From Actinoplanes sp. KI2 (lineage in GTDB: Bacteria > Actinomycetota > Actinomycetes > Mycobacteriales > Micromonosporaceae): DNA of 64,000 nt. The translations under genes and the position numbers were made by a program. Below the pieces are notes generated by a model that was not told the DNA's origin, searched no databases, and saw only the letters and a list, made by a program, of their open reading frames with translations. The DNA lies in the NCBI RefSeq assembly GCF_025630775.1, contig NZ_JAOSZE010000003.1, positions 186,001 to 250,000 on the forward strand, given 5' to 3'. Of the stretch, positions 40,466-48,755 are shown in pieces. How positions within the stretch are numbered: the stretch's first letter is position 1; every line of letters starts with the position of its first letter.

Positions 40466-41380
40466 TCAGAGACGCTCGCGCAGCCAGGGGCGGATGGCGT
40501 CGGCGGCGCCCCGCTGGAACGCGCGAACGGTGGGGATGCCGGGCGGCGGAGGGAGCCGGCACACGTATTCGAACATGCCGTCGATCCCGGCGATCACGTC
40601 GGTGACCACGCCCGGATCGATGCCCTCGAACACCCTGGCCGGGTCGCCGCCCTTGACCATCACATCCAGCCCGAGCAGCAGCCGGTCGAGCCAGGCCGGC
40701 CCGACGCAACCCCACGGCCAGTCGACGATCATGACCCGCCCGTCCGGCCGGATCAGCATGTTGTCCGCCCGGATGTCGAAGTGCACCAGCGTGTCGCCGG
40801 TCGCGATGGCGGCCACCCCACGGTCGGCCGCGGCCCACAGGTCGTCGAGTCGCTCGGCGAGCCAGGGGTCGAGGTCGCCCGGCGGGTCGGCGGCGATCCG
40901 GTGCCACCCGGCGAAGTCGCCCGCCGCGGCGTCGACCGCGGTGGGCACGCCGGGCACCGGGGACGGGGTGACCGCGGCCGCCAGCTCGGCGAGAGCGCGC
41001 ACGGCCGCGTCGATCTCGCTCTCCACCCAGGGGGTACGCGGGTTGGCGCCGTCCACGTCCTCGAGGATCAGCACAACCCACTCGCCGTCGTCGAAGCCGC
41101 CCAGCATGCGCGGCACCGGGGCGTGCTCGGGCAGCGCTGCGGTGATCCGCATCTCCTGCCGGGCGAGCTCGGCGGAGCGTACGTTGATCGCCGGGGTCAC
41201 CGCCTTGACGAAGGCGCGGCGGCCGGAGTCGGTGACCACCCGGTCGGCCGTGCCGGGGGAGAAGCCGCCGGCCTGCGAGACGGCCGACACCACCCGGCCG
41301 TCGCCGATGATCTCCTCGGACCGGGAGCGGACGGCCTCGGGCAGGTCGTGCCAGCCGATTCGCACCCTCGCCTCAGTCAT
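40466..41380 (-). CDS. Aminoglycoside phosphotransferase (APH) family kinase
   Basis: 304 residues. Protein-kinase-like fold: ATP-lobe AFVKAVTPAINVRSAELARQ, catalytic HFDIRADNMLIR (H-x-D-x4-N) and metal site VMIVDWPWGCVGPAWLD (DW in place of DFG). Family members phosphorylate antibiotics, homoserine, fructosamines or others; nothing here fixes the substrate. Stand-alone. Confidence 0.88.
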   Translation of the reverse strand: MTEARVRIGWHDLPEAVRSRSEEIIGDGRVVSAVSQAGGFSPGTADRVVTDSGRRAFVKAVTPAINVRSAELARQEMRITAALPEHAPVPRMLGGFDDGEWVVLILEDVDGANPRTPWVESEIDAAVRALAELAAAVTPSPVPGVPTAVDAAAGDFAGWHRIAADPPGDLDPWLAERLDDLWAAADRGVAAIATGDTLVHFDIRADNMLIRPDGRVMIVDWPWGCVGPAWLDRLLLGLDVMVKGGDPARVFEGIDPGVVTDVIAGIDGMFEYVCRLPPPPGIPTVRAFQRGAADAIRPWLRERL

Positions 41381-41587
41381 GGGGCCGATCGTGGCAGAGC
41401 GTCCGGCGAACGGCGACCGGGTTTCGTCGCGGAAGACGTCGCGGGAAGATCAAGCCGAATGGCGGCGTTCGGGGTAGATACCACATCCGGCGTACGGATC
41501 TTTTACCTCTGGGGGATGACGCCTGAATCGTGGGAAATCGCGAGCATGAGTGGTGGGTCGCTGAGGCAAGCTCGAAGAGGGGTGTGC

Positions 41588-42475
41588 ATGGGGTCGCTTG
41601 CGTGGGCTGTCGCTCTCTCCGTGCTGTCCGCCGCGAGCTACGCGGGCGCGGCCGTCGCCCAGGAGCGGCTGGCCTGGAACCGCCATCGCGGCCTGGGGCG
41701 CTGGGCGGTCGCACTGGTGCTCACCGCCGGCGGCGTCAGTCTGCACGTGCTCGCGCTCAACTTCGGCACGCTCGCCGTCGTGCAGGCGCTGGGCACCCTG
41801 ACCCTGCTGTTCGCGCTGCCGATCTCGGCCCTGCGCTATCGGGCGCGGATCGGCCTGCCCGCCTGGATCGACGCCGCGCTCACCGTGGCCGGCCTGGCCC
41901 TGATTCTGTCGCTCTCGGTGGAGTCCACCGAGCCGGCCCTGCTCGCCGAGGACGCCGGCCGGTACGTCAGCTTCCTCACCCTGGCCGGCGTCGGGGTGCT
42001 CACCACCGCGGCCGCGATCACCCACTCCGCCCGCTGGCGGGCCATGCTGCTGGCCACCGCGGCCGGCGTCGCCTTCGGCATCTCGTCGGTGCTGTGCAAG
42101 GCCCTGCTCACCGCGTTCCTGGAGCACGGCGTCCGGGCGGTCTCGGTGTTCCTCACCGGCATGGTGGTGCTGCTCTCCGCCGGCGGCTACCTCTTGGGCC
42201 AGCTCTCCTATCGCGGCGCCGGCCTGGCGACGCCGCTGGCCACGGTGAGCGTGGCCAACCCGATCGTGGCGGCCATCGCCGGCATCCTGCTGTTCGACGA
42301 GAGCTTCCGCTTCGGCGCCGCCGGCCGGGTGGTGGTCGCGGTCGCCGCGGTCGTGATGACGCTCGGCGTGATCGGCCTGTCCCGCCGCACGGCCACGCCG
42401 GCCGCATCGGCGGCCCCGGCCGAGCCGCTGGACTTTCCGCACGGCAACCGGCTGCGCGAGGCCAGCGAGTACTGA
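41588..42475 (+). CDS. DMT-superfamily (EamA-like) membrane protein
   Basis: 295 residues from ATG 41588, supported by GAGGGG upstream; ATG 41548 is an alternative. Nine or ten hydrophobic helices. N-terminal LSVLSAASYAGAAVAQERLA and paired halves (GTLAVVQALGTLTLLFALPI; GLATPLATVSVANPIVAAIA) fit the actinobacterial DMT/NipA-like group annotated as DMT family transporters. Possible Mg2+ or metabolite transporter; unproven. Its last 21 bp are duplicated just past the stop. Confidence 0.8.
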   Translation: MGSLAWAVALSVLSAASYAGAAVAQERLAWNRHRGLGRWAVALVLTAGGVSLHVLALNFGTLAVVQALGTLTLLFALPISALRYRARIGLPAWIDAALTVAGLALILSLSVESTEPALLAEDAGRYVSFLTLAGVGVLTTAAAITHSARWRAMLLATAAGVAFGISSVLCKALLTAFLEHGVRAVSVFLTGMVVLLSAGGYLLGQLSYRGAGLATPLATVSVANPIVAAIAGILLFDESFRFGAAGRVVVAVAAVVMTLGVIGLSRRTATPAASAAPAEPLDFPHGNRLREASEY

Positions 42476-42499
42476 ATCGAGGCCGGCGAGTACTAAATC
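42458..42499. repeat. 21-bp direct duplication of the DMT gene's 3' end
   Basis: 42458-42478 (with the TGA stop) is repeated with two changes at 42479-42499, reaching seven bases into the convergent kinase gene's 3' end. Confidence 0.88.
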
Positions 42500-43629
42500 G
42501 CGCGGGGCAGGGCGACCCGTACGGTCAGGCCGCCCTCGTCGCGCGCCTCCGCCTCGACGGCGCCGCCGTGGGCCTTCGCGATCGCCCGGACGATGGACAG
42601 GCCCAGGCCGGCGCCGGGGGAGTGGACGCGTTCGGCGTTGTAGCGGCGGAACGGTTCGAACAGGCCGGGGACCTCGTAGCGGGGAATGACCGGGCCGGAG
42701 TTGCTGACCTCGACCACGGCCCATCCGTCGGGGCGGGAGAAGCTGCGGACCTGCACCCAGCCGTTCGCGGGGAGATTGTGCCGGACGCCGTTCTCCACCA
42801 GGTTTTGCACGAGGCGTTCCAGCAGCTCCGGATTGCCGGCGACGGTCGCCTCGGCGGGCTCGGCGATCACCTTTACCGTGTCCGACACCGCCACGTGGTC
42901 GACGATGTCGGCCAGGTCCACAAAGGAGCGCTCGTGTACCGGGCGATCGGACTGCGCCAGCAGCAGCAGGCCGTCGATCAGCCGGCCGTGCCGGTCGTTG
43001 ATCGCCAGCAGCGTGGTGCCCAGCTGGCGTACCTCCTCGGACGGTGACTCGGCGGCGAGCGCGACCTCCAGCAGCGTGCGGTTGAGCGTCAGCGGCGTGC
43101 GCAGCTCGTGCGAGGCGCTCGCGATGAAGCGGCGCTGACCGTCGAAGGCGTGGTCGAGGCGGTCGAGCATGACGTCGAAGGTGTCGGCCAGCTCCTTGAT
43201 CTCGTCCTTCGGGCCGGTCAGCGCGATCCGTTCGTGCAGGCCGCGGTCGGCGTCGGGCGGTGCCGCGGCGATCCGGCTGGCGGTTGCGGTGATCTGGTGC
43301 AGCGGCTGGAGCATGCGGCCGGCGACCAGCCAGCCCAGCGCGATCGCGGCGGCGCTGACCACGGCCAGCGCGATCAGGCCCTGGGTGAGCAGGGTGTGCA
43401 GCGCGGTGGTCTGGGTGCCGTCCACCACCCGCTGCACGAACTGCTGCGGCTGGGTCTCCAGCGCCACGCCGGGCAGCGAGTCGGGCGAGACGTCCCCGCC
43501 GACCCGGCCGGCCGCGATCGGCAGGCGCTGCTGCACCAGGATGTACGTGGCGCCGAGCAGCACCATGCCGGCCAGCACGAACAGGCCGCCGTAGACGAGG
43601 GTGAGCCGGGCGCGGACGGTCAGTCTCAT
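42493..43629 (-). CDS. Sensor histidine kinase of two-component system 1
   Basis: 378 residues from ATG 43629, overlapping the regulator stop (ATGA). TM1 (10-32), short extracytoplasmic loop (~33-80), TM2 (82-104), HAMP, H-box SASHELRTPL with His174, N-box LVQNLVENGVRHN, G-boxes VSNSGPVIP and GAGLGLSIV. Second gene of an OmpR-type pair, divergent from the lipoprotein-adaptor-ABC operon, which is its likely target. Confidence 0.93.
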   Translation of the reverse strand: MRLTVRARLTLVYGGLFVLAGMVLLGATYILVQQRLPIAAGRVGGDVSPDSLPGVALETQPQQFVQRVVDGTQTTALHTLLTQGLIALAVVSAAAIALGWLVAGRMLQPLHQITATASRIAAAPPDADRGLHERIALTGPKDEIKELADTFDVMLDRLDHAFDGQRRFIASASHELRTPLTLNRTLLEVALAAESPSEEVRQLGTTLLAINDRHGRLIDGLLLLAQSDRPVHERSFVDLADIVDHVAVSDTVKVIAEPAEATVAGNPELLERLVQNLVENGVRHNLPANGWVQVRSFSRPDGWAVVEVSNSGPVIPRYEVPGLFEPFRRYNAERVHSPGAGLGLSIVRAIAKAHGGAVEAEARDEGGLTVRVALPRAI

Positions 43630-44282
43630 GGAATGCGATACCCCACTCCCGGCTCGGTGAGCACCACGGGCGGCTCGCCCAGTTTGCGGCGCAGCTTGAG
43701 GATCGTCATGCGGACCGCGTGGGTGAACGGGTCGGCGTTCTCGTCCCAGGCCTTCTCCAGCAGGGTCTCGGCGGAGACCGCCGTGCCGTCCGCCCGCAGC
43801 AGCTCGGCCAGCACCGCGAACTCCTTGCGGGACAGCGGCACGTAGCGACCGTCCCGGTGCACCTCGCGGCGGTGCGGGTCGAGGCTGATGCCGGCCCGGC
43901 GCAGCACCGGCGGCGCGGCCGGGCGAGCGCGGCGGCCGAGCGCGTTGACCCGGGCGGAGAGCTCGCGGAAGGCGAACGGCTTGGGCAGGTAGTCGTCGGC
44001 GCCCAGGGCGAGGCCGTCGACCCGGTCGTCGACGCCGGCCGCGGCGGTGAGCATCAGGACGCGAGTTTCCGACCCTTTCTCCGCCAGCCGGCGGCACACG
44101 TCGTCGCCGTGCACCACCGGCAGGTCGCGGTCGAGCACCACCACGTCGTAGTCGTTGACGTCGGTGCGTTCGAGGGCGGCGGCGCCGTCGTACGCGACGT
44201 CCACCGCGTGCGCCTCGTGCCGCAGGCCCTGCGCCACCGCGTCGGCGAGCAGGGGCTCGTCCTCGACCACCAGGATCCGCAT
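43626..44282 (-). CDS. OmpR-family response regulator of two-component system 1
   Basis: 218 residues. Receiver with acidic pair ED (7-8), phospho-acceptor D51 (VVVLDRDLP) and Lys in YLPKPF; C-terminal winged helix (PLSRKEFAVLAELLRADGTA ... VRMTILKLRRKLGEPP). Divergent from the transport operon across 112 bp with no obvious repeated binding site. Confidence 0.94.
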   Translation of the reverse strand: MRILVVEDEPLLADAVAQGLRHEAHAVDVAYDGAAALERTDVNDYDVVVLDRDLPVVHGDDVCRRLAEKGSETRVLMLTAAAGVDDRVDGLALGADDYLPKPFAFRELSARVNALGRRARPAAPPVLRRAGISLDPHRREVHRDGRYVPLSRKEFAVLAELLRADGTAVSAETLLEKAWDENADPFTHAVRMTILKLRRKLGEPPVVLTEPGVGYRIP

Positions 44283-44394
44283 GCCTCCATCCTGCCCCGC
44301 GCGCGTGTCAACTCGGCGTCACCACATTCGCTGACGGCCAGGAAACGGGGCGATCGGTCTACTTCCCCCGAGACGACTGAGGAAGGAGAAACCG

Positions 44395-44982
44395 ATGCGA
44401 ACCCGAACGGTCGGTCTGGTCGTGGTGCTGGCGCTGGCGCCTGCCGCGTGCGCCCGCGGCGGGACCAACGACCCGCAGGTGGCCAGCGCGCAGAACGCCA
44501 CGCCCAAGGCCAGTGCGAGCGCGACGGCGAGCGCGAAAGCGGACGATCCGGACGCCCCGCTGAAGTTCGCCCAGTGCATGCGGGCCCACGGCATCTCGTG
44601 GTTCCCGGATCCGAACAACGGAAAGAGCTCGATCATGATCCCGAAGGGCCAGGACCACACGAAGTTCGACGCGGCCCAGGAAGCCTGCAAGCAGTACATG
44701 CCCGACGGCGGCGAGATGCACAAGCCCACCGCCGAAGAGCTCCAGCAGGCGCGCGACATGGCCAAGTGCATGAGGGCGAACGGCATCCCGAACTTCCCGG
44801 ACCCGAACCCGGACGGCGGGATCTCGATCGACTCGAAGAAGCTGGGCACCGGGCCGGACGACCCGCTCTGGAAGAAGGCCGAGGCGGCCTGCACGCAGTA
44901 CATGCCCAAGGGCGCGCAGCAACACACCGAGCACCTGGGCGGCGGCAGCGGGGGCCTCACGACCCAGGGGCACGGGGCGTGA
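44395..44982 (+). CDS. Exported lipoprotein-like protein with two Cys/Met repeat units
   Basis: 195 residues; GAGGAAGGAG upstream. Signal peptide ends LALAPAAC-ARGG with Cys19, but Pro at -3 makes the lipobox atypical. Two homologous units follow: FAQCMRAHGISWFPDPNNG ... CKQYMP and MAKCMRANGIPNFPDPNPDG ... CTQYMP, each holding two Cys that could form disulfides, plus exposed Met. Unit function is unknown but recurs in actinobacteria beside ABC efflux genes. First gene of the operon; GTGA overlap with the adaptor. Confidence 0.8.
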   Translation: MRTRTVGLVVVLALAPAACARGGTNDPQVASAQNATPKASASATASAKADDPDAPLKFAQCMRAHGISWFPDPNNGKSSIMIPKGQDHTKFDAAQEACKQYMPDGGEMHKPTAEELQQARDMAKCMRANGIPNFPDPNPDGGISIDSKKLGTGPDDPLWKKAEAACTQYMPKGAQQHTEHLGGGSGGLTTQGHGA

Positions 44983-46031
44983 GCGCGCGACGGACCGCCG
45001 GCGTGGTCGCCGGGGTGGTGACGGTCGGTGCGGTGGCCGCCGCGGTCACCGTCTTCAACCTGCCGGACGCCGAGAGCAGCAGCGGCTCGAACGGCACCAC
45101 CGCGACGGACACGGCCGACATCGTCAAGGAGACGCTGATCGACCGGGAGTCGCACGACGGGACCCTCGGCCACGGCAACACCACGACGCTCGCCTCGCGG
45201 GGCAGCGGCACGGTCACCTGGCTGCCCGCCACCGGCTCGACCGTGAGCCGGGGCAAGGCGCTCTACCGGCTCGACAACAAGCCGGTGGTGCTGCTGTACG
45301 GCAGCCTGCCGGCGTACCGGACGCTGCAGAGCGGGGTGAAGGGCGCGGACGTCCGGCAGTTCGAGAAGAACCTCTGGGCGCTCGGCTACCGCGGCTTCAC
45401 GGTCGACGACAAATACACGGCGTCCACCGCCGCCGCGGTCAAGGACTGGCAGGACGACCTCGGCCTCAGCAAGACCGGCACGGTGGACACCAGCCAGATC
45501 CGGTACGCGCCGACCGCGGTCCGGATCGACTCGTTGAGCTCGGAGAACGGCGCGACCGTCCAGCCCGGCGCGGACATCCTCAAGTACACCGGCACCGCGC
45601 TGGTCGCCACCGTCGACCTGACGATGGACGCGCAGCGGCTGGCCAACCAGGGCGCCACCGTGCAGATCGAGATGCCGGACGGCAAGACGGTCCCCGGCCG
45701 GATCGTCAAGGTCGGCACCACCGTGCAGCAGGGTCAGGGCGACGAGCCGGACACCACGCTGATCGAGGTGACGATCGCGTTCTCCGGCGCGCCCAAGGGC
45801 CTGGACGACGCCTCGGTCTCGGTCGGCTTCACCGCCGCCGAGCGCAAGAACGTGCTGACCGTGCCGGTCGCGGCGCTGCTCGCGCTCGCCGAGGGCGGGT
45901 ACGGCGTGCAGGTCGTCGACGGCACGACCACGAAGATCGTCGCGGTGCAGACCGGGCTCTTCGCCGACGGCAAGGTCGAAGTATCGGGGGACGGCCTGGC
46001 CGCTGGAATGAAGGTCGGGATGCCGGTATGA
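44979..46031 (+). CDS. Periplasmic-type adaptor (HlyD/RND-like) with peptidoglycan-binding domain
   Basis: 350 residues from GTG 44979. N-terminal anchor (TAGVVAGVVTVGAVAAAVTV). A biotinyl-lipoyl-like half (GTVTWLPATGSTVSRGKALY), an inserted PG_binding_1 domain (GVKGADVRQFEKNLWALGYR ... FTVDDKYTASTAAAVKDWQD), then the barrel and MPD-like domains to the C-terminus. Such adaptors link MacB-type transporters to the wall in Gram-positives. ATGA overlap with the mini-ORF downstream. Confidence 0.86.
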   Translation: MSARRTAGVVAGVVTVGAVAAAVTVFNLPDAESSSGSNGTTATDTADIVKETLIDRESHDGTLGHGNTTTLASRGSGTVTWLPATGSTVSRGKALYRLDNKPVVLLYGSLPAYRTLQSGVKGADVRQFEKNLWALGYRGFTVDDKYTASTAAAVKDWQDDLGLSKTGTVDTSQIRYAPTAVRIDSLSSENGATVQPGADILKYTGTALVATVDLTMDAQRLANQGATVQIEMPDGKTVPGRIVKVGTTVQQGQGDEPDTTLIEVTIAFSGAPKGLDDASVSVGFTAAERKNVLTVPVAALLALAEGGYGVQVVDGTTTKIVAVQTGLFADGKVEVSGDGLAAGMKVGMPV

Positions 46032-46120
46032 CCGCCTGCACCGAGCGGCACTTGCGCGAGTTGCGCGCTCAGGCCGCAGGCGAGGGCCAGAAGGGCATGC
46101 CAAAGGAGGGCACAGCATGA
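46028..46120 (+). CDS. 30-codon mini-ORF bridging adaptor and ABC genes
   Basis: Starts in an ATGA overlap with the adaptor stop (46028-46031) and ends in an ATGA overlap with the ABC ATPase start (46117-46120). The peptide begins MTACTERHLRELRAQ and ends PKEGTA; its codons contain the AAAGGAGGG that serves the ABC gene. Possibly a translational-coupling device rather than a functional protein. Confidence 0.35.
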   Translation: MTACTERHLRELRAQAAGEGQKGMPKEGTA

Positions 46121-46785
46121 GCGAGGTGATCGAGCTGGCCGGTGTTACCAAGACGTACCCGGGCGGGGTCACCGCGGTGCGTTCGGTCGACCTCGCCGTC
46201 GAGTACGGCGAGCTGGTCGCGATCGTCGGCCCGTCCGGCTCGGGCAAGTCCACGATGCTGCATCTGATCGGCACGCTGGACCGCCCGAGCCGGGGCACCG
46301 TGCGGATCGACGGGCACGACGTGGCGACGCTCTCCGACCGGCAGCTGTCGGCGTTGCGGGCGCGCCGGATCGGCTTCGTCTTCCAGCAGTTCCACCTGGC
46401 CCCGGGCCGGAGCGCGGTCGCCAACGTGGCCGACGGACTGCTGTACGCCGGCGTACCCAGGAAGGAGCGGGAGTGGCGCGCGGAGGCCGCGCTGGTCCGC
46501 GTCGGCCTGGGTGACCGGCTCACCCACCGCCCGCACCAGCTCTCCGGCGGCGAGCGTCAGCGAGTCGCCATCGCCCGCGCGGTGGCGGGCGACCCGGCCG
46601 TGCTGCTCGCCGACGAGCCGACCGGCAACCTGGACTCGGTCTCCGGGGCCGGGGTGGTCGAGCTGCTGCGCGAGCTGAACGACAGCGGCACCACGGTGCT
46701 GGTGATCACCCACGATCACGAGATCGCGGACAGCCTGCCGCGGCAGGTGCCGATGCGGGACGGCGCGGTGGTCCCACATGTCTGA
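46117..46785 (+). CDS. ABC transporter ATPase, MacB/LolD type
   Basis: 222 residues. Walker A GPSGSGKST (~38-46), Q-loop FVFQQFHLAPGRS, signature LSGGERQRVAIARA, Walker B VLLADEPTGNLDS and switch His ITHDHE. RBS AAAGGAGGG. Powers the adjacent FtsX-fold permease; the MacB type acts mechanically rather than by a classic import path. Confidence 0.95.
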   Translation: MSEVIELAGVTKTYPGGVTAVRSVDLAVEYGELVAIVGPSGSGKSTMLHLIGTLDRPSRGTVRIDGHDVATLSDRQLSALRARRIGFVFQQFHLAPGRSAVANVADGLLYAGVPRKEREWRAEAALVRVGLGDRLTHRPHQLSGGERQRVAIARAVAGDPAVLLADEPTGNLDSVSGAGVVELLRELNDSGTTVLVITHDHEIADSLPRQVPMRDGAVVPHV

Positions 46786-47971
46786 GAAATCGGTTATGCG
46801 GCCGGCCCGCCTGCGGGGATCGGACCTGCTGCGGCTCGGCGGCACCGGACTGCGGGCCAGGCCGTTGCGCGCGGTGCTCTCCGCCCTCGGCATCGCGATC
46901 GGCATCGCGGCGATGACCGCGGTGGTCGGGATCTCGTCGTCCAGCCGGGCCGACCTCGATCGTGCGCTGGCCGCCCTCGGCACCAACATGCTGACCGCCG
47001 CCCCGGGCCAGACCATGTTCGGCAAGAGCGCGAAGCTGCCGGACACGGCGGTCGCGATGGTCCGGCGGATCGGTCCGGTGCTGTCCGCCACGGCGACCGG
47101 GTCGCTGGACGACGCGCACGTGTATCGCACCGACAAGATCCCGACCGGGCAGACCGGCGGGATCGGCGTGCTGGCCGCGCAGCTCGACCTGCTCAAGACG
47201 GTCGGGGCCAGGATGGCGAGCGGTACGTGGCTGAACGCGGCGACCGACCGCTATCCGGCGGTCGTGCTCGGCGCGGACACCGCCCGGCGGCTCGGGAACG
47301 TGCCGGCGGTCTGGATGCAGGGCCGGTGGTGGACCGTGATCGGCGTCCTCGCCCCGGTGCCGCTCGCCCCGGAGCTCAACTCCGCGGTCCTGGTCGGCTG
47401 GCCGGCGGCGGGCAGCTACCTGGGGTTCGACGGTCATCCGACGACGCTCTACACCCGGGCGGTCGAGTCCCAGGTCGAGTCGGTGCGGGCCGTGCTGGCC
47501 GCCACCGCGAACCCGGAGAATCCGAACGAGGTGAAGGTGTCCAAGCCGTCCGACGTGCTGGCCGCCAAGCGGACGACGAACGCGACCTTCACCGCCCTGC
47601 TGCTCGGCCTGGGCGCGGTGGCGCTGCTGGTCGGCGGCATCGGGGTGGCCAACACGATGGTCATCTCGGTGCTCGAACGGCGGGGCGAGATCGGCTTGCG
47701 GCGATCGCTCGGCGCCACCAAGAGCCAGATCCGGGTGCAGTTCGTCACCGAGGCGCTGCTGCTGTCGCTGCTCGGCGGCCTGGGCGGCGTGCTGCTGGGA
47801 TATCTGGTGACCGGGGCGTACTCGACCACCCAGCGGTGGCCCACGGTCGTGCCGCTCTGGGCGCTGGCCGGCGGTGTCGGTGCGACGGTCGTGATCGGCG
47901 TGATCGCCGGCCTCTACCCGGCCATCCGCGCGGCCCGGCTGGCGCCCACGGAGGCGTTGGCCACCGCCTGA
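46778..47971 (+). CDS. MacB-type ABC permease (FtsX fold)
   Basis: 397 residues, eight-base overlap with the ATPase gene. TM1 near 30-50, a large extracytoplasmic MacB_PCD domain (~60-260), then three C-terminal spans with GLGAVALLVGGIGVANTMVI and the SVLERRGEIGLRRSLGATKS motif of FtsX permeases. Exports a peptide, lipid or drug together with the adaptor and lipoprotein. Confidence 0.94.
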   Translation: MSEKSVMRPARLRGSDLLRLGGTGLRARPLRAVLSALGIAIGIAAMTAVVGISSSSRADLDRALAALGTNMLTAAPGQTMFGKSAKLPDTAVAMVRRIGPVLSATATGSLDDAHVYRTDKIPTGQTGGIGVLAAQLDLLKTVGARMASGTWLNAATDRYPAVVLGADTARRLGNVPAVWMQGRWWTVIGVLAPVPLAPELNSAVLVGWPAAGSYLGFDGHPTTLYTRAVESQVESVRAVLAATANPENPNEVKVSKPSDVLAAKRTTNATFTALLLGLGAVALLVGGIGVANTMVISVLERRGEIGLRRSLGATKSQIRVQFVTEALLLSLLGGLGGVLLGYLVTGAYSTTQRWPTVVPLWALAGGVGATVVIGVIAGLYPAIRAARLAPTEALATA

Positions 47972-47997
47972 GGCAATTCGCCCATTGTGGACTTCGG

Positions 47998-48026
47998 CCG
48001 TTCGGTCGCCTGGTGCGGCCGAACGG
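47998..48026. terminator. Inverted repeat after the MacB operon
   Basis: CCGTTCGG / CCGAACGG with a 13-base loop, 26 bases after the permease stop and 61 before the second response regulator. Either a terminator or a regulator-binding dyad. Confidence 0.5.
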
Positions 48027-48086
48027 TCGAATCACTCGTGTCGATACGCCTCGTATTTTCATCGTTATCACCAACGGAGGTGGCCC

Positions 48087-48755
48087 GTGGGGCGGGTGCT
48101 CGTGGTGGAAGACGATGACCGGATCGCCGGGCTGGTGGCGCGGGCGCTGCGGGCCGAGGGCCATGCCGTCGACCGGGCCGCGACCGGGACCGACGCGCTG
48201 GAAGCGGCGCTGACCACCGAGTTCGACCTGATCATGCTGGATCTCATGCTGCCCGACCTCGACGGCACGGTCGTCCTGGACAAGGTCGTCCGTGCCCGGC
48301 CCGAGCAGCGGGTGTTCGTCCTGTCCGCGGTGCCCGAGATCGGCGCCCGGGTGGCCTGCCTCGAAGCCGGCGCCACCGACTTCCTCGGCAAGCCGTTCGC
48401 GGTCGCCGAGCTGGTGGCCCGGGTGCGCACCCGGATGCGGGCGCCGGCGCCCGGCGCCCAGCGGCGCTGGCTCGCCATCGGCCTGGTCCGGCTGGACCTG
48501 CGGCTGCACCGGGTGCTGGTCGGCGGCCGCGAGATCGACCTGTCCCAGCGGGAATACCTGCTGCTCCGGCACCTGATGGAGCGGGTGGGTCAGGCGTGCA
48601 CGAGGTCGGAGCTGCTCGCCGACGTGTGGGGCATGATGTTCGACCCGCGCAGCAACGTCGTCGACGTCTACGTACGCCGGCTGCGCAGCAAGCTCGACGA
48701 TCCCGATCGAGTGGAGACGGTGCGCAATGTCGGCTATCGCTTCCTCCCGGGTTAG
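48087..48755 (+). CDS. OmpR-family response regulator of two-component system 2
   Basis: 222 residues from GTG 48087, GGAGG six bases upstream. Acidic VVEDDD (8-11), D52 (IMLDLMLP), Lys in FLGKPFAV; winged helix with SQREYLLLRHLMERVGQACT and VVDVYVRRLRSKLDDPD. The kinase gene starts 29 bases before its stop. Likely regulates the MacB operon, the cupredoxin cluster that follows, or both. Confidence 0.94.
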   Translation: MGRVLVVEDDDRIAGLVARALRAEGHAVDRAATGTDALEAALTTEFDLIMLDLMLPDLDGTVVLDKVVRARPEQRVFVLSAVPEIGARVACLEAGATDFLGKPFAVAELVARVRTRMRAPAPGAQRRWLAIGLVRLDLRLHRVLVGGREIDLSQREYLLLRHLMERVGQACTRSELLADVWGMMFDPRSNVVDVYVRRLRSKLDDPDRVETVRNVGYRFLPG

